From the NCBI RefSeq assembly GCF_007655135.1, contig NC_045134.1:4670982-4734981 (forward strand): a DNA stretch of 64,000 bases. Reading direction: 5' to 3'. This DNA comes from Punica granatum (lineage: Eukaryota > Streptophyta > Magnoliopsida > Myrtales > Lythraceae). The notes beneath the pieces were generated by a model. It saw only the letters and a program-made list of their open reading frames with translations, was not told where the DNA came from and searched no databases. The position numbers and the translations under genes were made by a program. Within the stretch, counting starts at the first letter, position 1, and each line of letters opens with the position of its first letter. Shown here one piece after another: positions 50,442 to 62,968 of the stretch.

Positions 50442-51330
50442 TTGATGCAGCAGAGATAAATATCCAGCTAAATTCCTCTAGGCTAGAGTCGAGTGCTTAT
50501 CAGTTCTGCACCATATATATTAGACAAGCCAGTGCTGACACAGTTTCAGTTCATTGAGTCCAAAACAAAATGCAGAAAGGAAATACCCATATCAGGAAAC
50601 ACTCGTGTTGCAATGTAAATGGAGGGAAACTCTATGAAACCCCCAATAGAGAACATAAAAAGCTGAAACTTTTCTGCTTTCCTCTCGTTTTTTGGATAAG
50701 TAACCAAGCCTTCAGCTTTACTCAACAGAAACACAGGCAACAGCCAGACAAAAGTATAATAAACAACCAACATCATGCTCTTTTTCCAATCCTGAACAAC
50801 CTCAACTGTTTCATCGATCAGCTCGTCCTGGGTACCTCTAAACATTAGACAGCAGTCACCGAAATAAAGCTATCGCACTCGGCGAAATCAACAAATTCTA
50901 CAATGAAACACCACACTCGCCCACAGGGCAGACCCGATTCCCACTCTACAAACTCCAATAGGCCAATATAAGGACACACTCCCGATGCCAGCTATGATTG
51001 GGGATCAATAAGCAAAATTCCACACCGACCCACCGAGCAGAACGATTGTAACTGCAATTCGACACTGAATTGCGTAACGGTTGCATCAAATTGCAGATCC
51101 AATTCAGCAAAGGGAACGAATTCAGGAAGGAAACGGGGGACTTAATTAGACACCCACCTGAATTCCGGCGATAATCTCTTCCGGCGAAGCTAGGAGAGGG
51201 GATAGTGAGTCAGGGGGCCAGCCGAAGACGAAAACTCCAAGGAAAGAGTAACGAAAGTTCTTTGCTTTGGGGGAATTCGGCAATCGGTACCACTCCACGC
51301 GAGAATCTTCCCGCGGGTTGGCTAGAAATT
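50442..51330 (-). promoter_or_regulatory. 5' UTR and promoter region of the ABC1K gene
   Basis: An AATTCAG|GTGGGTG donor on the minus strand at about 51158 suggests a noncoding first exon followed by a 5' UTR intron that ends before the ATG at 50441. The acceptor could not be chosen. The hydrophobic frame 50546-50845 appears to be intron and is not called as coding. Confidence 0.4.
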
Positions 51331-51464
51331 TGCCGCTTCGATTGACTTCTACCGGTGAGAATAATAATTTTCAGGTCAATTTCAATTTGCGCCCACTGTA
51401 GTTTTTGAATTGTTTCAAAACTCTCCCTGTTACTTTCGTGTTTTAATCTTCATTAACCCGGAAT

Positions 51465-51697
51465 GGCTTGTTTGGTTTGCAAATGTGATTTTAAAATCAC
51501 AATTTTAACCTAATTCTACCCACAATAAAACAAAATAACTCATACAAAGTTAAATAGTGAGCCCTATTTATACAATTTTTTTTTCACAACAAAACAAAAT
51601 AACTCATACAATGTCAAATGGTGGGTCCAATTTATATCACTCTTTTTTCAAAATCAAAATCTGATTTTAAAATCCTACTTTGAAACCAAACGCAACA
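51465..51697. mobile_element. MITE of the GTTTGGTTTC family, copy 3
   Basis: The ends GGCTTGTTTGGTTTG and GAAACCAAACGCAAC are inverted. It has the same two internal repeats as copy 2 (ACAAAACAAAATAACTCATAC twice). It lies just upstream of the ABC1K gene. Confidence 0.75.
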
Positions 51698-54340
51698 TTA
51701 GGTGCGGCTCGCGGACGATCCGTTGTATTTTAGAGGTGAGGATATAGGATTTACGAGGTATGAGAAATCACATTGTTCAAGGAGCCCTTTCTTCGCTATC
51801 CCTACCCACAAATGCAGATTCAATGCTCAAAATTTAAGAAATCGTCTAGGTAGTATTGTATGATTTTATGATATATTCAAACTATAAAAGTTACTAATTT
51901 ATCGAAAACCGAACTTGTAAAGTGTGAACCACCAATCCTATCCACTTACAAGTGTGACACTCCACTCAGATATTGATAGTGTCGAGGGAGGATAGTGAAT
52001 GAGAATGGGGGAGATGAAAATCATTAGTCTCTTCAACTGAACTCTAAAAATTTATGATAGGATGAATTCACATGTGTTAGCGCTCTACCTATTCTAATAT
52101 ATCAACAGCACTTTAGTATTTACAAATTGAATAATTCTTTACATTAATTCTCGCAGGATTAGTAGGAGTCGAGTCTAGTCATCCTAGTTTAACTCCTCCT
52201 ATTGATCACTTCATCTGTTTCGGGTCAATAATCTCAATGTAGACCTCAATAGGCTGATATAAGAAGGGTACTTAAACCTAAAGTACAGATTCATCTTTGA
52301 TTGACCTAAAACAACAGGACTATTTTGAAACAAAATTAAAACTAGAGGGGCAGAATTACTTGGACTAATTTTTCCCCCATTTTACTCTCATTCGGAGTTT
52401 GATACATATAACTTATAAGCAAAGCAAACTAAAATCGTGTCGGCCGGTGGTTGAGTTAGTTAGCAGAGAAAGGTAGAATCAAGCCGTGGATCTACAACCG
52501 TCCGATTCTCCAGTAGAGGCCTTCCTCACCGTCGATCTGCTGCTATTGTCGTGGTTGAACCCCAGCCCCTTATCCTTCATTGGTTGCTTGTACGCCGGCG
52601 AGTCCTTTTCATCAAGGCCCCCTTAGAAAAAAGAAAAACACATAATGATGCCCCGAAAAATTAAAAATAAGAAATTGGGAATCTAATTGAGCTTCGTGGT
52701 AAATTTGATTAAGATTTTTTATTCGACTTTCCTACATGGGTGGAAATATATGTCGTGTTGTGTTTAATCGGGTTGTGTCGTGTTTAAACATATCGTATCT
52801 AAACGGATTCGTGTTAAAAAGCTCTAAACTCGAACACAATACGTTTAATAAACGGGTCAAGATTTTCAGACATGAACACGTTTAATTAGGAGTTGACATG
52901 ATCATGACACATCTAATTCATTTAACTAAATGTATCTAAATGTGTACGTATACTTACTTACATGATATGATACTATTATTTCAAGGTACATATTATACAT
53001 TAACACGATATGACATTATTAATTCTAATTACACTTACACATTGGTACACTATTGACAGTTTGAAAACTAAACAATTAGTTCATATAAATGAATTTAGAT
53101 GACTTATAAATTGATGCAATATGTGAAACAAGTTCAGTACACACAGTAACACGTATATATAAACGGGGCTAGCTATGTCTAAAAGGAGTTACAATGATTA
53201 AACTCGTTTACACATGATTACTTACCGAGTCTAAACAGATTCGACATGTTTAGACACGAAACACACAATCCAAATTCGCTTAAATCCGTCTATCCATGTC
53301 GTGTCAAAAGTTACCGGCTCTAATCTTGGACACTCATATTCAGCTAAATTGACCATTTCCGATCGAAACATGTGAAAATGTTTGGGAGCAAAGATGTTTT
53401 GTAGAAAGATTTTGATCTTCTACCCAGCAAAGTGAAGACATCTGTATCATATCAAATACCATGAGCGAATTAGTTTCATGAAAGGTTGCTACTACTCTAC
53501 CGGTCTAAATCATACGGAAAACGAGATCTGTTCGTTGATAATAGAAGATAAGGTTATATGAGTCGCATCTCTTTCATGTCATGTCGTAATCTAATCACAT
53601 GATCCTGGTTAATTGCATTGCAGTTTACACTTGGCATATGTTGATTACTGATAATAAATAAATTAATAAAAATGATTACTTATATCGCAAAAAAATAAAT
53701 AAATATAAAAGGCTTATATGTGGAATCCACAATTTTAAACTAGGTTTAAGAAAATGCTTTAGAAAAGGGCGGTTCACATTAATTTTTCGAGGCCCTTAAG
53801 CAGTTTGAATGTCTCCAAGGCCATTGGGTGAGCCCATTGAGTTGGGCCGATACAATACACTTACACATCTAATCTTATCTTATCTTATCTAGTCTAGTTT
53901 GTCTAATCTAAATAAGATAAACTTGATTTTGGGCATTCTTAGGGAGAGATTGCAATGTTTCAATACTTTTGCAACGTCATTTTATTTCGTCATATTTTAA
54001 TAATTTAATTATTGTATTATGTATCTTATTCGATCTTTAATGAAAAATAAAATTTGTCATTAATATTTTTTTGTGTTATCAGGCAAAAGATTTAGAAAAT
54101 AATTTGCTTTAACTATTTTTATAATTTAAATCATGATATCATATATCTTATTCAATTAGATCCGTTTTCTTTCTTGGTACTTCTCTAAAAAAATTTCAAT
54201 CCCATCTCTCTTTTTTTGTGATTTTTTGATAGATAATGTTTGGTTAGTTATGATTTCCTATTTTATTTTTTTATTTAATATTTACTGCTAAACTTCCAGT
54301 ACTGCGAGGGAAAAAAATATACACAGTTCAAGCTTATCTA
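51698..54340. other. Intergenic; possible decayed transposon, no gene seen
   Basis: No coding gene recognised. Between about 52738 and 53330, TCGTGTTGTGTTTAATCGGG and reverse-complement-like CACGAAACACACAATCC sit at opposite ends, suggesting an old inverted-repeat element, but the ends are too degenerate to define. Confidence 0.4.
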
Positions 54341-56147
54341 TCTATACATATATATAAAGTTATATCACACCCTATTAAATGGGGATATAATAGTAAATGT
54401 ATTAATAAATTGGCATGTTATATGAAAATTGAATAATATTTAATTATTATTACAATTAAATAAAATAATCCAAAAGAATCGTTATGGAAGAATTCGAATC
54501 ACTTATCTATTATAGATATTTAAAGTAGGCTCCTTAAGCCCGTGTGACGAGATGTCTCGATTCATGCGTTGAGAATCTGTCACATAGGATTTTCAAGTAA
54601 TTTATCAACTCCTGATTGAGTGTCTTTTCATTCACCTTCTTTAATTTAATAACCTACCGAAAGTAATCAATAAAAAAATTTATAGAAAATGAAAAGTGAA
54701 CACAAGTTTATTAATGTTGTAATGGTAGAGACATGGTTAATTGTGTACATTATCTTGTGTTCAAAACTTTCCATTCAACTTTTCTTATTTTTATTATTCT
54801 TTTCTTTTCATATTTTATTTTTGAAAAGAGACATTTAATTTTGGTCATCCCTTAATTTTTCTCACATAAACTTCAAAAAAAAAATCAATCCTATATAATT
54901 GGTCCACTAGACAATTTTGATCCGTTCAATGAAAGGCATTACAAAGTTACTAATGTAGAATTGATGCCATTAATTTTACCCATATGGTAATTTATTATTG
55001 GTTGCAATTTGAAACAATTTAAAAAGTAAAAAAATGAGATATTTAAATAAAATTAATTAATCAAATTTTAAAAAAAAAACTTGAGGAACTGGGTGGTCAC
55101 CAAGAGGGGGGACCAGATCTTGGACTCCCCCTTCTGAGCTTCCTCTAAAGTGACACACATATCATATGTCCAATATATTATATGAGCATTGAACTTTTAA
55201 GACTCAGAGTTGCAAATATATAACTCATATTGCCATAAGATTTTTAAATTATCCTATCTTTCCAATATCAATAAGCGAAATATGTATTATTTAATTTAAT
55301 TATTCATGTGGGAAGTTGTATTGAATTTAACATTATACCGTATATCATTTCTAAATAAATTTCTATGAAATAAGTAAAACCATCTATATATTTATACAAA
55401 TATATTACAAATAAATTTAAAAGTTTCTTAAAAAAATTCTTTTTGATGAATTAATTAAAAAAAGTTAGTAACAACAACATAATAAATTTAAAAGTTTCTA
55501 AAAAAAAAAGATAATAGCAACATAACAATATATACTCTCAATTAATATTACAATACTTATATACAATACTACATATAAGCCATAAAACATAATAAATCAT
55601 AGAAGCAAAAAGATTTTGTTTATTTATTTATAACAAATTAAGAAAAAAATACAAGAGTCTGCGCGTCTAGTTTTTATTATATAAGATACTCCTATTTATT
55701 ATTAAATAAATATGCATAATTTTAATAAATTAAGAATTATCAAACTTTACTTAATATAACAATCATTATTAGCCTTATGAAAGCTAAAATCAGGTAGATC
55801 TCTCATCGAAGTGATTAGTCATATTATCTAAAGTTATTCAAATTTATAAAACTTAATATATGAAATATGAGTGAGGAAAAGACAATAGCGAATACTAATG
55901 TTAAAATTTTATAGTCTCTATGAATTGAATGGATAATTGAAATCATTTCTATAAAATATTTTACATGGATTATATACTTATGAGCTCTTAAATTAATATT
56001 TTCTAACGTGGGTATGAAATTTATCGAATTAAAATTTATATAATATAAAAATATCTAAATATATATTAATAATTGTCTTAACATCTACCATTTCATAACA
56101 AATTTTCTTATACAAAATCCGTGCACTGCATGGGTTCAATGGCCTAA
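54341..56147 (+). mobile_element. Non-autonomous Helitron (1.8 kb)
   Basis: Begins A|TCTATACATATATATAAAG and ends with the hairpin CCGTGCACTGCATGG, then a spacer, then CTAA|T, so it sits between A and T as Helitrons do. The 3' 120 bp match the minus-strand element at 19108-19813 (GAGCTCTTAAATTAATATT, CTAACGTGGGTATGAA). No Rep/helicase frame is visible. Confidence 0.7.
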
Positions 56148-56239
56148 TTAAATAAGAAAAAGAGTCTTATAGGGAAGTCAAATATGTTATTGATGGATTC
56201 TGATTAATTACATAACTAATAACTAAAGCAAGAGCTTAA

Positions 56240-57563
56240 TCCATATATATAAGTAAAATTGTATCCTATTGTAATAAAATGGTTTGTCATTAATACAAAA
56301 ATTATTTACATCATATATTAAAAGATTAAGAGAATTGATTTAATCAAATCAAGCCCCATTATGAAAACTCAATATCTTCTCGGCTTATTAGAAAAGGCCC
56401 AGTTCAAAAATTAAGTGACAATTAAGTATACTAACAATTAATTATTTAATTAGATATTAATCTAATTTCTTGTATTACAAGGGCGGAATTAATGTTATAT
56501 ATGAAATTATGGTAACATAAAAAATAAAATAATAAATACTGTCATCAAATTTTGTATTTATAAAATACGTAATCAGTTTTATGTGAATATCTATAAAATA
56601 TGTATATTATACAATTATTAGATAAATATATAATGCATTGAGATCATTGGTTGGAAAATATTTGTAGAACCATTGAAAATTAGTCTAATTTTATTAAATT
56701 ATAGAACGAAATTTCAAATTAACTTTGAGCATATTTTATTAGAGGGGTAAAATTATTGTAATATGTGAACTTATTGTAATATAAAAAAACAAAAATTATA
56801 TATTTGAAATAAGAATGTCATCAAATTTTTTATTTAAAAAGTACATGACCAATTTTATTTGAATATCTATAAAAATATGAATATTATACATTAATCGATT
56901 AGATAAATATATAATGCATTGAGACCATTAGTTAAAAAATATTTATCGAACCATTTAAAATTAGTCTAATTTTATCAATTTATTATCGAATGAAACTTCA
57001 AATTAACTTTCAACATATTTTATTATGTTAAAGAGCAAATATATGTTTCAAAAATTAGAATAAGTGTTATAAGAAAGGATTATATCTGTATTAAAAATGA
57101 ACATATATATAAAGCACCAAATTAGATAAACACTACAAAAAATTTTGATGATATATAGAATTTCTAAAATCATCATGATCTTATAAAAGAACAAATTTAT
57201 AACATAATGCTATTAACTGATAAAAAAATAAAAATAAAAATAAAATATAAAGATAAGGATGTTATGAACAATGTTTTAAAAATACAAATTTATGTTCTAT
57301 TTACAAAACTTAATATATGTGATAAATTAAAATAACGGTTAATTTAAAAATGCGATGCATATCAATTGAAAAGAAATTATTATTATAGTAAGTTCTATTG
57401 AAAAATAATTGAAGATTATTATTTATATTAACATTAAAAGCTGAAATTATTATTATTTTGTATAAGATAATTTATGTTTAAAAATATAAATAACTACAAT
57501 AAAATGATATAAAGATATATGAACATGAACCCGTACAATGCACGGGACAAAAAAAGGAACTAG
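56240..57563 (+). mobile_element. Second Helitron, adjacent, with internal 281 bp tandem repeat
   Basis: Begins A|TCCATATATATAAG and ends with the hairpin CCCGTACAATGCACGGG, then a spacer, then CTAG|T. It contains two copies of an approximately 281 bp unit (about 56465-56745 and 56746-57026), seen for example in GATAAATATATAATGCATTG at 56621 and 56902. Noncoding. Confidence 0.68.
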
Positions 57564-58289
57564 TAGAGAGTAATTATAAAACAAGAAAATGTGAAGAATT
57601 CTGCTATATTTTTCGCACGAAAGAGGACTGGACTTCCACCATACATTGGATTAAAGTATATTATCTACAATAAATAAGAAATTAATAGTAACTATCATGC
57701 ATTAATTACAATAAATAAGAAATTAATTGTAACGATTTTAATAAAGATATTCTATTGTACTTTACAAAGCAACACTTTCAAGAAAATTTCAGCGGTATTA
57801 CTAATTAAATTTTGACTAATTTCATGAAGAAGAAGTAAAGTCAAAAAAAGAATGAAAGTAGTAATGTTATTCAAACTTTTCTAATTACATTACATGTATG
57901 AAAGAGATTGAGGGGTTTGGGGGCCAGAGAATCTGGGCCCTATATTGTTGAATTTAAACTAATCAATTAAAAAAATTTAAAAAACAAAAATATTTAACAC
58001 AAAATATATATTTTAAGAAAAATAGAAAATTACAGATAGCATTCCACAATTGAATTGATTAAGTGTTACAAATAAATGAATAAATGGCTAGGCCCGCGTA
58101 AAACATTCAGTTGTCTCGTAATAGCGCCCATTTCATCAATTTTTATTATTAACTAAAACAACTCAATGACCATATAGGTCATTTAATTAGGACTACGCTT
58201 TTAACGTTAGACTTTATATAATTAATTAGTTGTACCGGACGATATAACCCGTATAGATAATCATACTAATATAAATATACAAGCATCAA

Positions 58290-58445
58290 CATGGGTTGGT
58301 TCAAACGATTCGGTACTTGTTCCGCTTAAATAAAGTCTCAAGTAGAGTATTTATGAAAGCAAAAAATTTATGTTGGGAGAATTTTACCTCTTAATGGGCT
58401 GACCCGGCTCGACTAGATTAGCCCGGGTCCAATTGGATTTTCAGA
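58290..58445 (+). mobile_element. tRNA-derived SINE remnant
   Basis: GGTTGGTTCAAACGATTCGG (A box-like), AAGTCTCAAGTAGAGT (degenerate B box), then TTTATGTTGGGAGAATTTTACC and TTAATGGGCTGACCCGGC. It shares this order of motifs with 29670-29830. Confidence 0.45.
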
Positions 58446-58969
58446 TATCATAGTTCATAAAAAAAAACAATAATATATATTAACATCCACGGGTCCACCA
58501 GCGCTGATATATCTATATGTTTGTAATGCATCTCCAAGAAATTCAAGTCTTTCATAACTTTTTGAACTTTGGCACAGGGTTTTTCCGTGGGGGCATGTCT
58601 ATCGAGGATGTTTGGTCGTTTTGTGGTATTGATGGAAACTAAAGGTAATAGATTCCCTTAGGAGGATCAAGTTGTTGCTATAAGCGGCGATATAGAATGG
58701 ATAGCCTCTGGACCCCTTGTCCCCTCTCTCTTGTTCTTGTTTATACATGACATATTTTTCCGTATTTTCTTAAATAAACCAAGGGAAGTATAGTCGTTGA
58801 TCTAGAAGATGTACATATCTCGATGTGGAGAGATATGATTCCTCCATCCACCGAGCTCGAGGGAACTAGGGATCGGACGATTGATAGTTTTAACGGTGCG
58901 GTTGACAAAAAAACCGAGAAAGTTATTACAAATTTACAATAGACAAACAATAAATTGAACGAGAAATTC

Positions 58970-59216
58970 TAATATGACTCCGTGTCACCGTGACACGTTC
59001 AGTATTTTAGTTCAAATATTCAATATTTTAATTAAAGTGTTTAATACTTTTGTTATTTGTGATAGATTATACAAAATACTCAATATTTCAATCGTAATAC
59101 TAAACACTTAAATTGAAAGTAGAAGTAAAAAATACTTGTACTAATTACGATTATTAAAAATACTCAATACTTGAACTTAAGTACTAAACGTGTCATGGTG
59201 ACACAGAGTCATGTTA
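58970..59216. mobile_element. 247 bp MITE with 35 bp inverted ends
   Basis: The left end TAATATGACTCCGTGTCACC..GTTCAGTA and right end (complement TAACATGACTCTGTGTCACC..GTTTAGTA) match at about 31 of 35 positions. Each end itself contains a GTGTCAC.GTGACAC palindrome. The interior is AT-rich and noncoding. Target duplication not resolved. Confidence 0.78.
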
Positions 59217-59390
59217 AAAAAATCCTAAATTGCACCGATGGATATGTAACTAGTCCAACCACTTGTAGTACATTTTACGAACGTCAGGGTCTATTAAGAG
59301 TAAACTCTTAGGCAAGCTGTATATTTCCACTTGTAACTATTGGCAGCTGGCCTATCGCAAGTGGCTTATTTAATGGATCAGAACAACACT

Positions 59391-59417
59391 CCCCCCCCCC
59401 CCCCCCCCCCCCCCCCC
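59391..59417. repeat. 27 nt poly-C followed by 9 T
   Basis: An uninterrupted homopolymer with no gene nearby. It is the third long poly-C tract in the window. Confidence 0.85.
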
Positions 59418-61440
59418 TTTTTTTTTCCCAAGAAAATTCAGTTAATTTTATGCATCAAGAGATCATGTGATTTCGATGGTTTGTGGTTATCACTCTTGCT
59501 TTCAGTAATTACTTTTATTCCACTCCATGTGGGTTTCCCGTGTATTCAAATATCAAAACCCGAATGCCAAATCTCGACGTCCATTCCAAATCAGATTCAT
59601 AGACAATATATAGCTTGGAAAGGTTATATCGTTATATAGACCATTCTATGAGATGCATAGTTGTCTACGTACATAGATTCTTTGATTTACGCATAAACAA
59701 TCATGGATTGGAAGAATTTTTGTTCCATGCAAGTTGAAAAGACATACGGCCTTCATCATGTGTCTCTCTCACACTCGAAAGTAGAAGACAAGCGGAATGT
59801 ATTAGTAACCGTAATTGTGTCGCGTGATGCATTCACCGCCCCGATAGGAATGTTGTGTCCATACCACAAGATGCGTGCAACCTAACATTCCTTCATATTG
59901 ATCTGTCTTATATCATGATAATTACGCCGAAAGTTACAAAGAATCATATCCGAAAATTAGGTTTTCTCCTATCAGTCAAGGTTTTACAAAAAACGACTGC
60001 TCTTGCCGGCTCTTCTTGATTGATCGGCTTGTCGTCCCGACACATAGGTTTTCTTAGTCGTCGATTAGGGAAGAGGAGAAAGAAAAAAAGAAAAAAAAAA
60101 AGGACATGGTCCACTTTATGAGGAGATGAATGGGGAGAAGATGCTCACAGGAAGGGCAACGACAAGACAAGAGCCCCCCCACTCCTCTCCCATCCCTTTG
60201 ATGCCTCCCTCTACTAAAAGATGTTCATAAAAGGCAAAATCCCCACCTCGTCCTTCTTCCCTTATCTCCTCCCCTTCCAATATATATGACAGCTACTTAC
60301 TTGCACATGTACATGCTCAGTTATCTTACTCGACCACCGATCCATCAATCGATATATGTTGCTATTATATGTCGATTTGGTGTAAAGTTATATGTAATCA
60401 CATGGCGAGCAGAAATACGCCTGTCGGGTAGAATCAGACCTACTGCATGCATCTCCCTGCCAATCTAGCGGTAGGCCAGCCATGCCTCTAAGCTATAATG
60501 TGATGACACACACTGAATGCAGACTAGGGTCCACTAACGGATACAGCCTCCATGACATCAAACATGCCAAACATGTGATAATTGTACGATGCATGTAGGT
60601 CGGGTAATTACTATATAATAAGGGCTTTTTTATGAGTTAAAAAAAAAAAAGAAAAAAAAAGCTCATTGTTCCGAGCTTGTTTGCGCGTCAGCTTCCTATT
60701 AATGGCACTCCGTAAAAGCACAATCAACTTGCAAATACTATCCAAGTAAGGATGACTGTATGAGGTTGCTATTTTCGTCTATGTCATGAGACCCGCATAC
60801 ATATTCCCTTCCAACCTTATGTAGGCCCCAGAAATCTCGGCTATGGGCCTGTCCTAATCCCATACTGCCATCCCACATGGACTGAATTTACAAACGAAGA
60901 AAAAAAAATCATATAAATAATAACCCCATAAAAATTTAGAAAATAAAACCAAAATTATGTAATTTTGCATGAATTAAGATGCTGCGGAGCTGGAATTGGT
61001 CCCTCGCAGATAATGTATGGATCGTTAATGTTCTGACAACGACGAGCTTGAAATTGATACTGAAATTTCTTCCCGAACAGTTGTCATTTGTTGGAATAAC
61101 TCCAAACCGAGGTATTGTGATAGGCTTGTCCGAAATAAGTCCTTAACAATTTAGACAGGATATGGTACTTACTTTCCGACGCGTTACACATGCTCCAAGA
61201 GTAGCGGATAAATGTTCATCGCGTAAGGTTGGGATTGGGGAATTTGGCACGATGTGCTGTGATATGGAGGGGGCCGGGGGCGGTGCCTTTTTCCAATCGA
61301 TGCGGCCTTTGGCTGTCAATGGCGGCCACTTGCCCCTTTTAGAAATCTTTTGTGATTGAAGATTGCGTTTGATATAATCTGATTCCTCCCCGCCGTTGGA
61401 ATATGAGCGGCTACCATTTGCCCATCTCAAGCCACCCTTA
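59418..61440. other. Intergenic, no gene seen
   Basis: Several short open frames without recognisable features. It includes the distal promoter of the MIR169 gene at its right end. Confidence 0.5.
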
Positions 61441-61444
61441 TCAG

Positions 61445-61456
61445 CTATAAATATAA
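61445..61456 (+). promoter_or_regulatory. TATA box of the MIR169 gene
   Basis: CTATAAATATAA stands out in a mixed-composition stretch 190 bp upstream of the mature miR169 sequence, followed by a pyrimidine-rich CCCCTCCTCCTATCC region suited to a pol II start near 61480. Confidence 0.6.
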
Positions 61457-61502
61457 TACCCAGTCCTCCTTTTCATACACCCCCTCCTCCTATCCTCTTC
61501 TC

Positions 61503-61574
61503 ATGTCGATTCCCGGAGGTCGACCACCGAAGGGAAGACGATGGTTTCACGCAGTGGAGATCGGTGTTCGATGA
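61503..61574 (+). other. 23-codon uORF in the MIR169 primary transcript (possible miPEP)
   Basis: The first ATG after the TATA box opens a 23-codon frame (MSIPGGRPPKGRRWF..., stop at 61572-61574), ending before the hairpin. Some plant primary microRNAs encode short peptides from such 5' frames. Whether this one is translated cannot be told from sequence. Confidence 0.3.
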
Positions 61575-61614
61575 ATGTGTTTGAAGGTGGTTTGGTGCGG
61601 GGGTCTTGCATGAA

Positions 61615-61755
61615 GAGGGTTAGAGGGTTGAGTGCAGCCAAGGATGACTTGCCGGCCGAGCAGCAGCAACAAAGCAGCTTGAGCTAGCACATGGCTTGTT
61701 CTATCGAGCAGCCCGGCAGGTTGTCCTTGGCTACACTTGGTTCTCTCCTTCTCCC
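61615..61755 (+). ncRNA. MIR169: MIR169 precursor
   Basis: The mature strand is 61635-61655, starting CAGCCAAGGATGAC and ending TTGCCGG, the canonical miR169 sequence. The star strand is 61715-61735 (GGCAGGTTGTCC..GGCTACA) on the opposite arm of the same stem. Pairing gives a 21 nt duplex with 2 nt 3' overhangs, three G-U pairs and one terminal mismatch. The loop region between the arms is about 59 nt. Outside the duplex the stem extends with partial pairing. miR169 guides cleavage of NF-YA (HAP2) transcripts, affecting drought, nitrogen and flowering responses. A TATA box lies 180-190 bp upstream. The hairpin ends are approximate. Confidence 0.92.
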
Positions 61756-62968
61756 GTGAGACCTACCTTGCACTCTTCCGTAGCATATGCCTTCGGTTTC
61801 CAGCAGCACACAGGACCATGGAGTGCACATGGAAATCGAAGTCTTGCCCAAAAACTATCCTCAATGCTACAGCTAACATCAGTCATTCATGGCTCTAAAC
61901 GTACCGTTTCTCGGATCGTAGCTATTATTATTTTCATGTAGGTTTTTTCCGAGACTCGTCGTTTGAACTCATTTAAGTTATAAGGTACATGCACGTCATG
62001 ACTTAATTAATTTGTTTAGTGCAGCGGCTTTGTCGATCGGGTATGACTATACAAAGGTAATGCATTATCATTCTTTCCTCATTGGCAGCAAAGGCTATGC
62101 ACTACATATCGTACACACGTTAACCATAATTACATGCAGCTAATGCATGTCATTATCATACGTCCTTTGTTTTTTGTTTTTTATTGTTTTGAAGGAAATA
62201 AAGCAATAACCCCATAATGTCGTTTCTCTTTCCATGTTCTATTAAACCACGCCATATCAATTCGTACAGGAATTCTATGGTTGAGACTACTATCAGGATC
62301 AAGTAAGTCAGTTTTATACTGATCACGAAATTCTTTCAGTGAATTTTTAACTTTCGTACTGCAAATAAAGTTAACGTTGTACACACATTAACAACATAGT
62401 TTGTCAATTACGCCAAACCACGTTGATTATCACTATAATTAGTGTCTTTGTTGCAGCTCTTTTTTGGGAGCACAGTGAGGCCCAAATCAAAGCAACTTTT
62501 GCATGAAAGGACATGAAGGAGAAGGCGATCATGATCATGGCCCGATAATTTAGTGAAGGCTCTGGTATATGTTCTTCTCCATTGATGTAATTAGAGTCTC
62601 GTATGAGGGCCATATGATTTGAGAATTACTGCGTCCGTGATGCACGGGCGTAAAATCAATAAAGCACTTATTGGAAAACGATGTGAACAAAGCCGATAAA
62701 AGCTAATCAAGATATTCAATAAGTATCTTAAATATCTCTATTAAAAGCAAAGCTTATCGTAATGGGTACTATCTTATCTCATGGTAATTATATACTGTGG
62801 CGAATAAAACAAAATTTATTGTGCATACAATGGGCACAGCACCGAGACTACCAAAGAAAAGATGGCGCAACCATGACCCTGCCCGAAAAATATCTAACAG
62901 CCAAAAAAAAATAGGAAAAGAAAAGAAATGGATAAGCTCTAGATAATATATTTGGACTCGATTCTAAT
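61756..62968. other. Intergenic, no gene seen
   Basis: Downstream part of the MIR169 transcript, then AT-rich DNA. CCGTGATGCACGG near 62635 resembles a Helitron end hairpin but lacks the rest of the signature. Confidence 0.45.

Noticed and set aside
50546..50845. 99-codon hydrophobic minus-strand frame upstream of the ABC1K start
   Set aside because: It lies in the probable 5' UTR intron, has no recognised family, and would end before the conserved MGWGNIYRRR start.
52738..53330. Inverted-repeat transposon
   Set aside because: The end-like motifs are too diverged to set boundaries or a target duplication, so it is noted only as intergenic content.
61541..61687. 48-codon frame as a protein-coding gene
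   Set aside because: It reads through the mature miR169 and half the hairpin. The locus is better explained as a microRNA gene.
62625..62660. Helitron 3' end at CCGTGATGCACGG
   Set aside because: The hairpin is present, but no CTRR terminus follows at the right distance on either strand.
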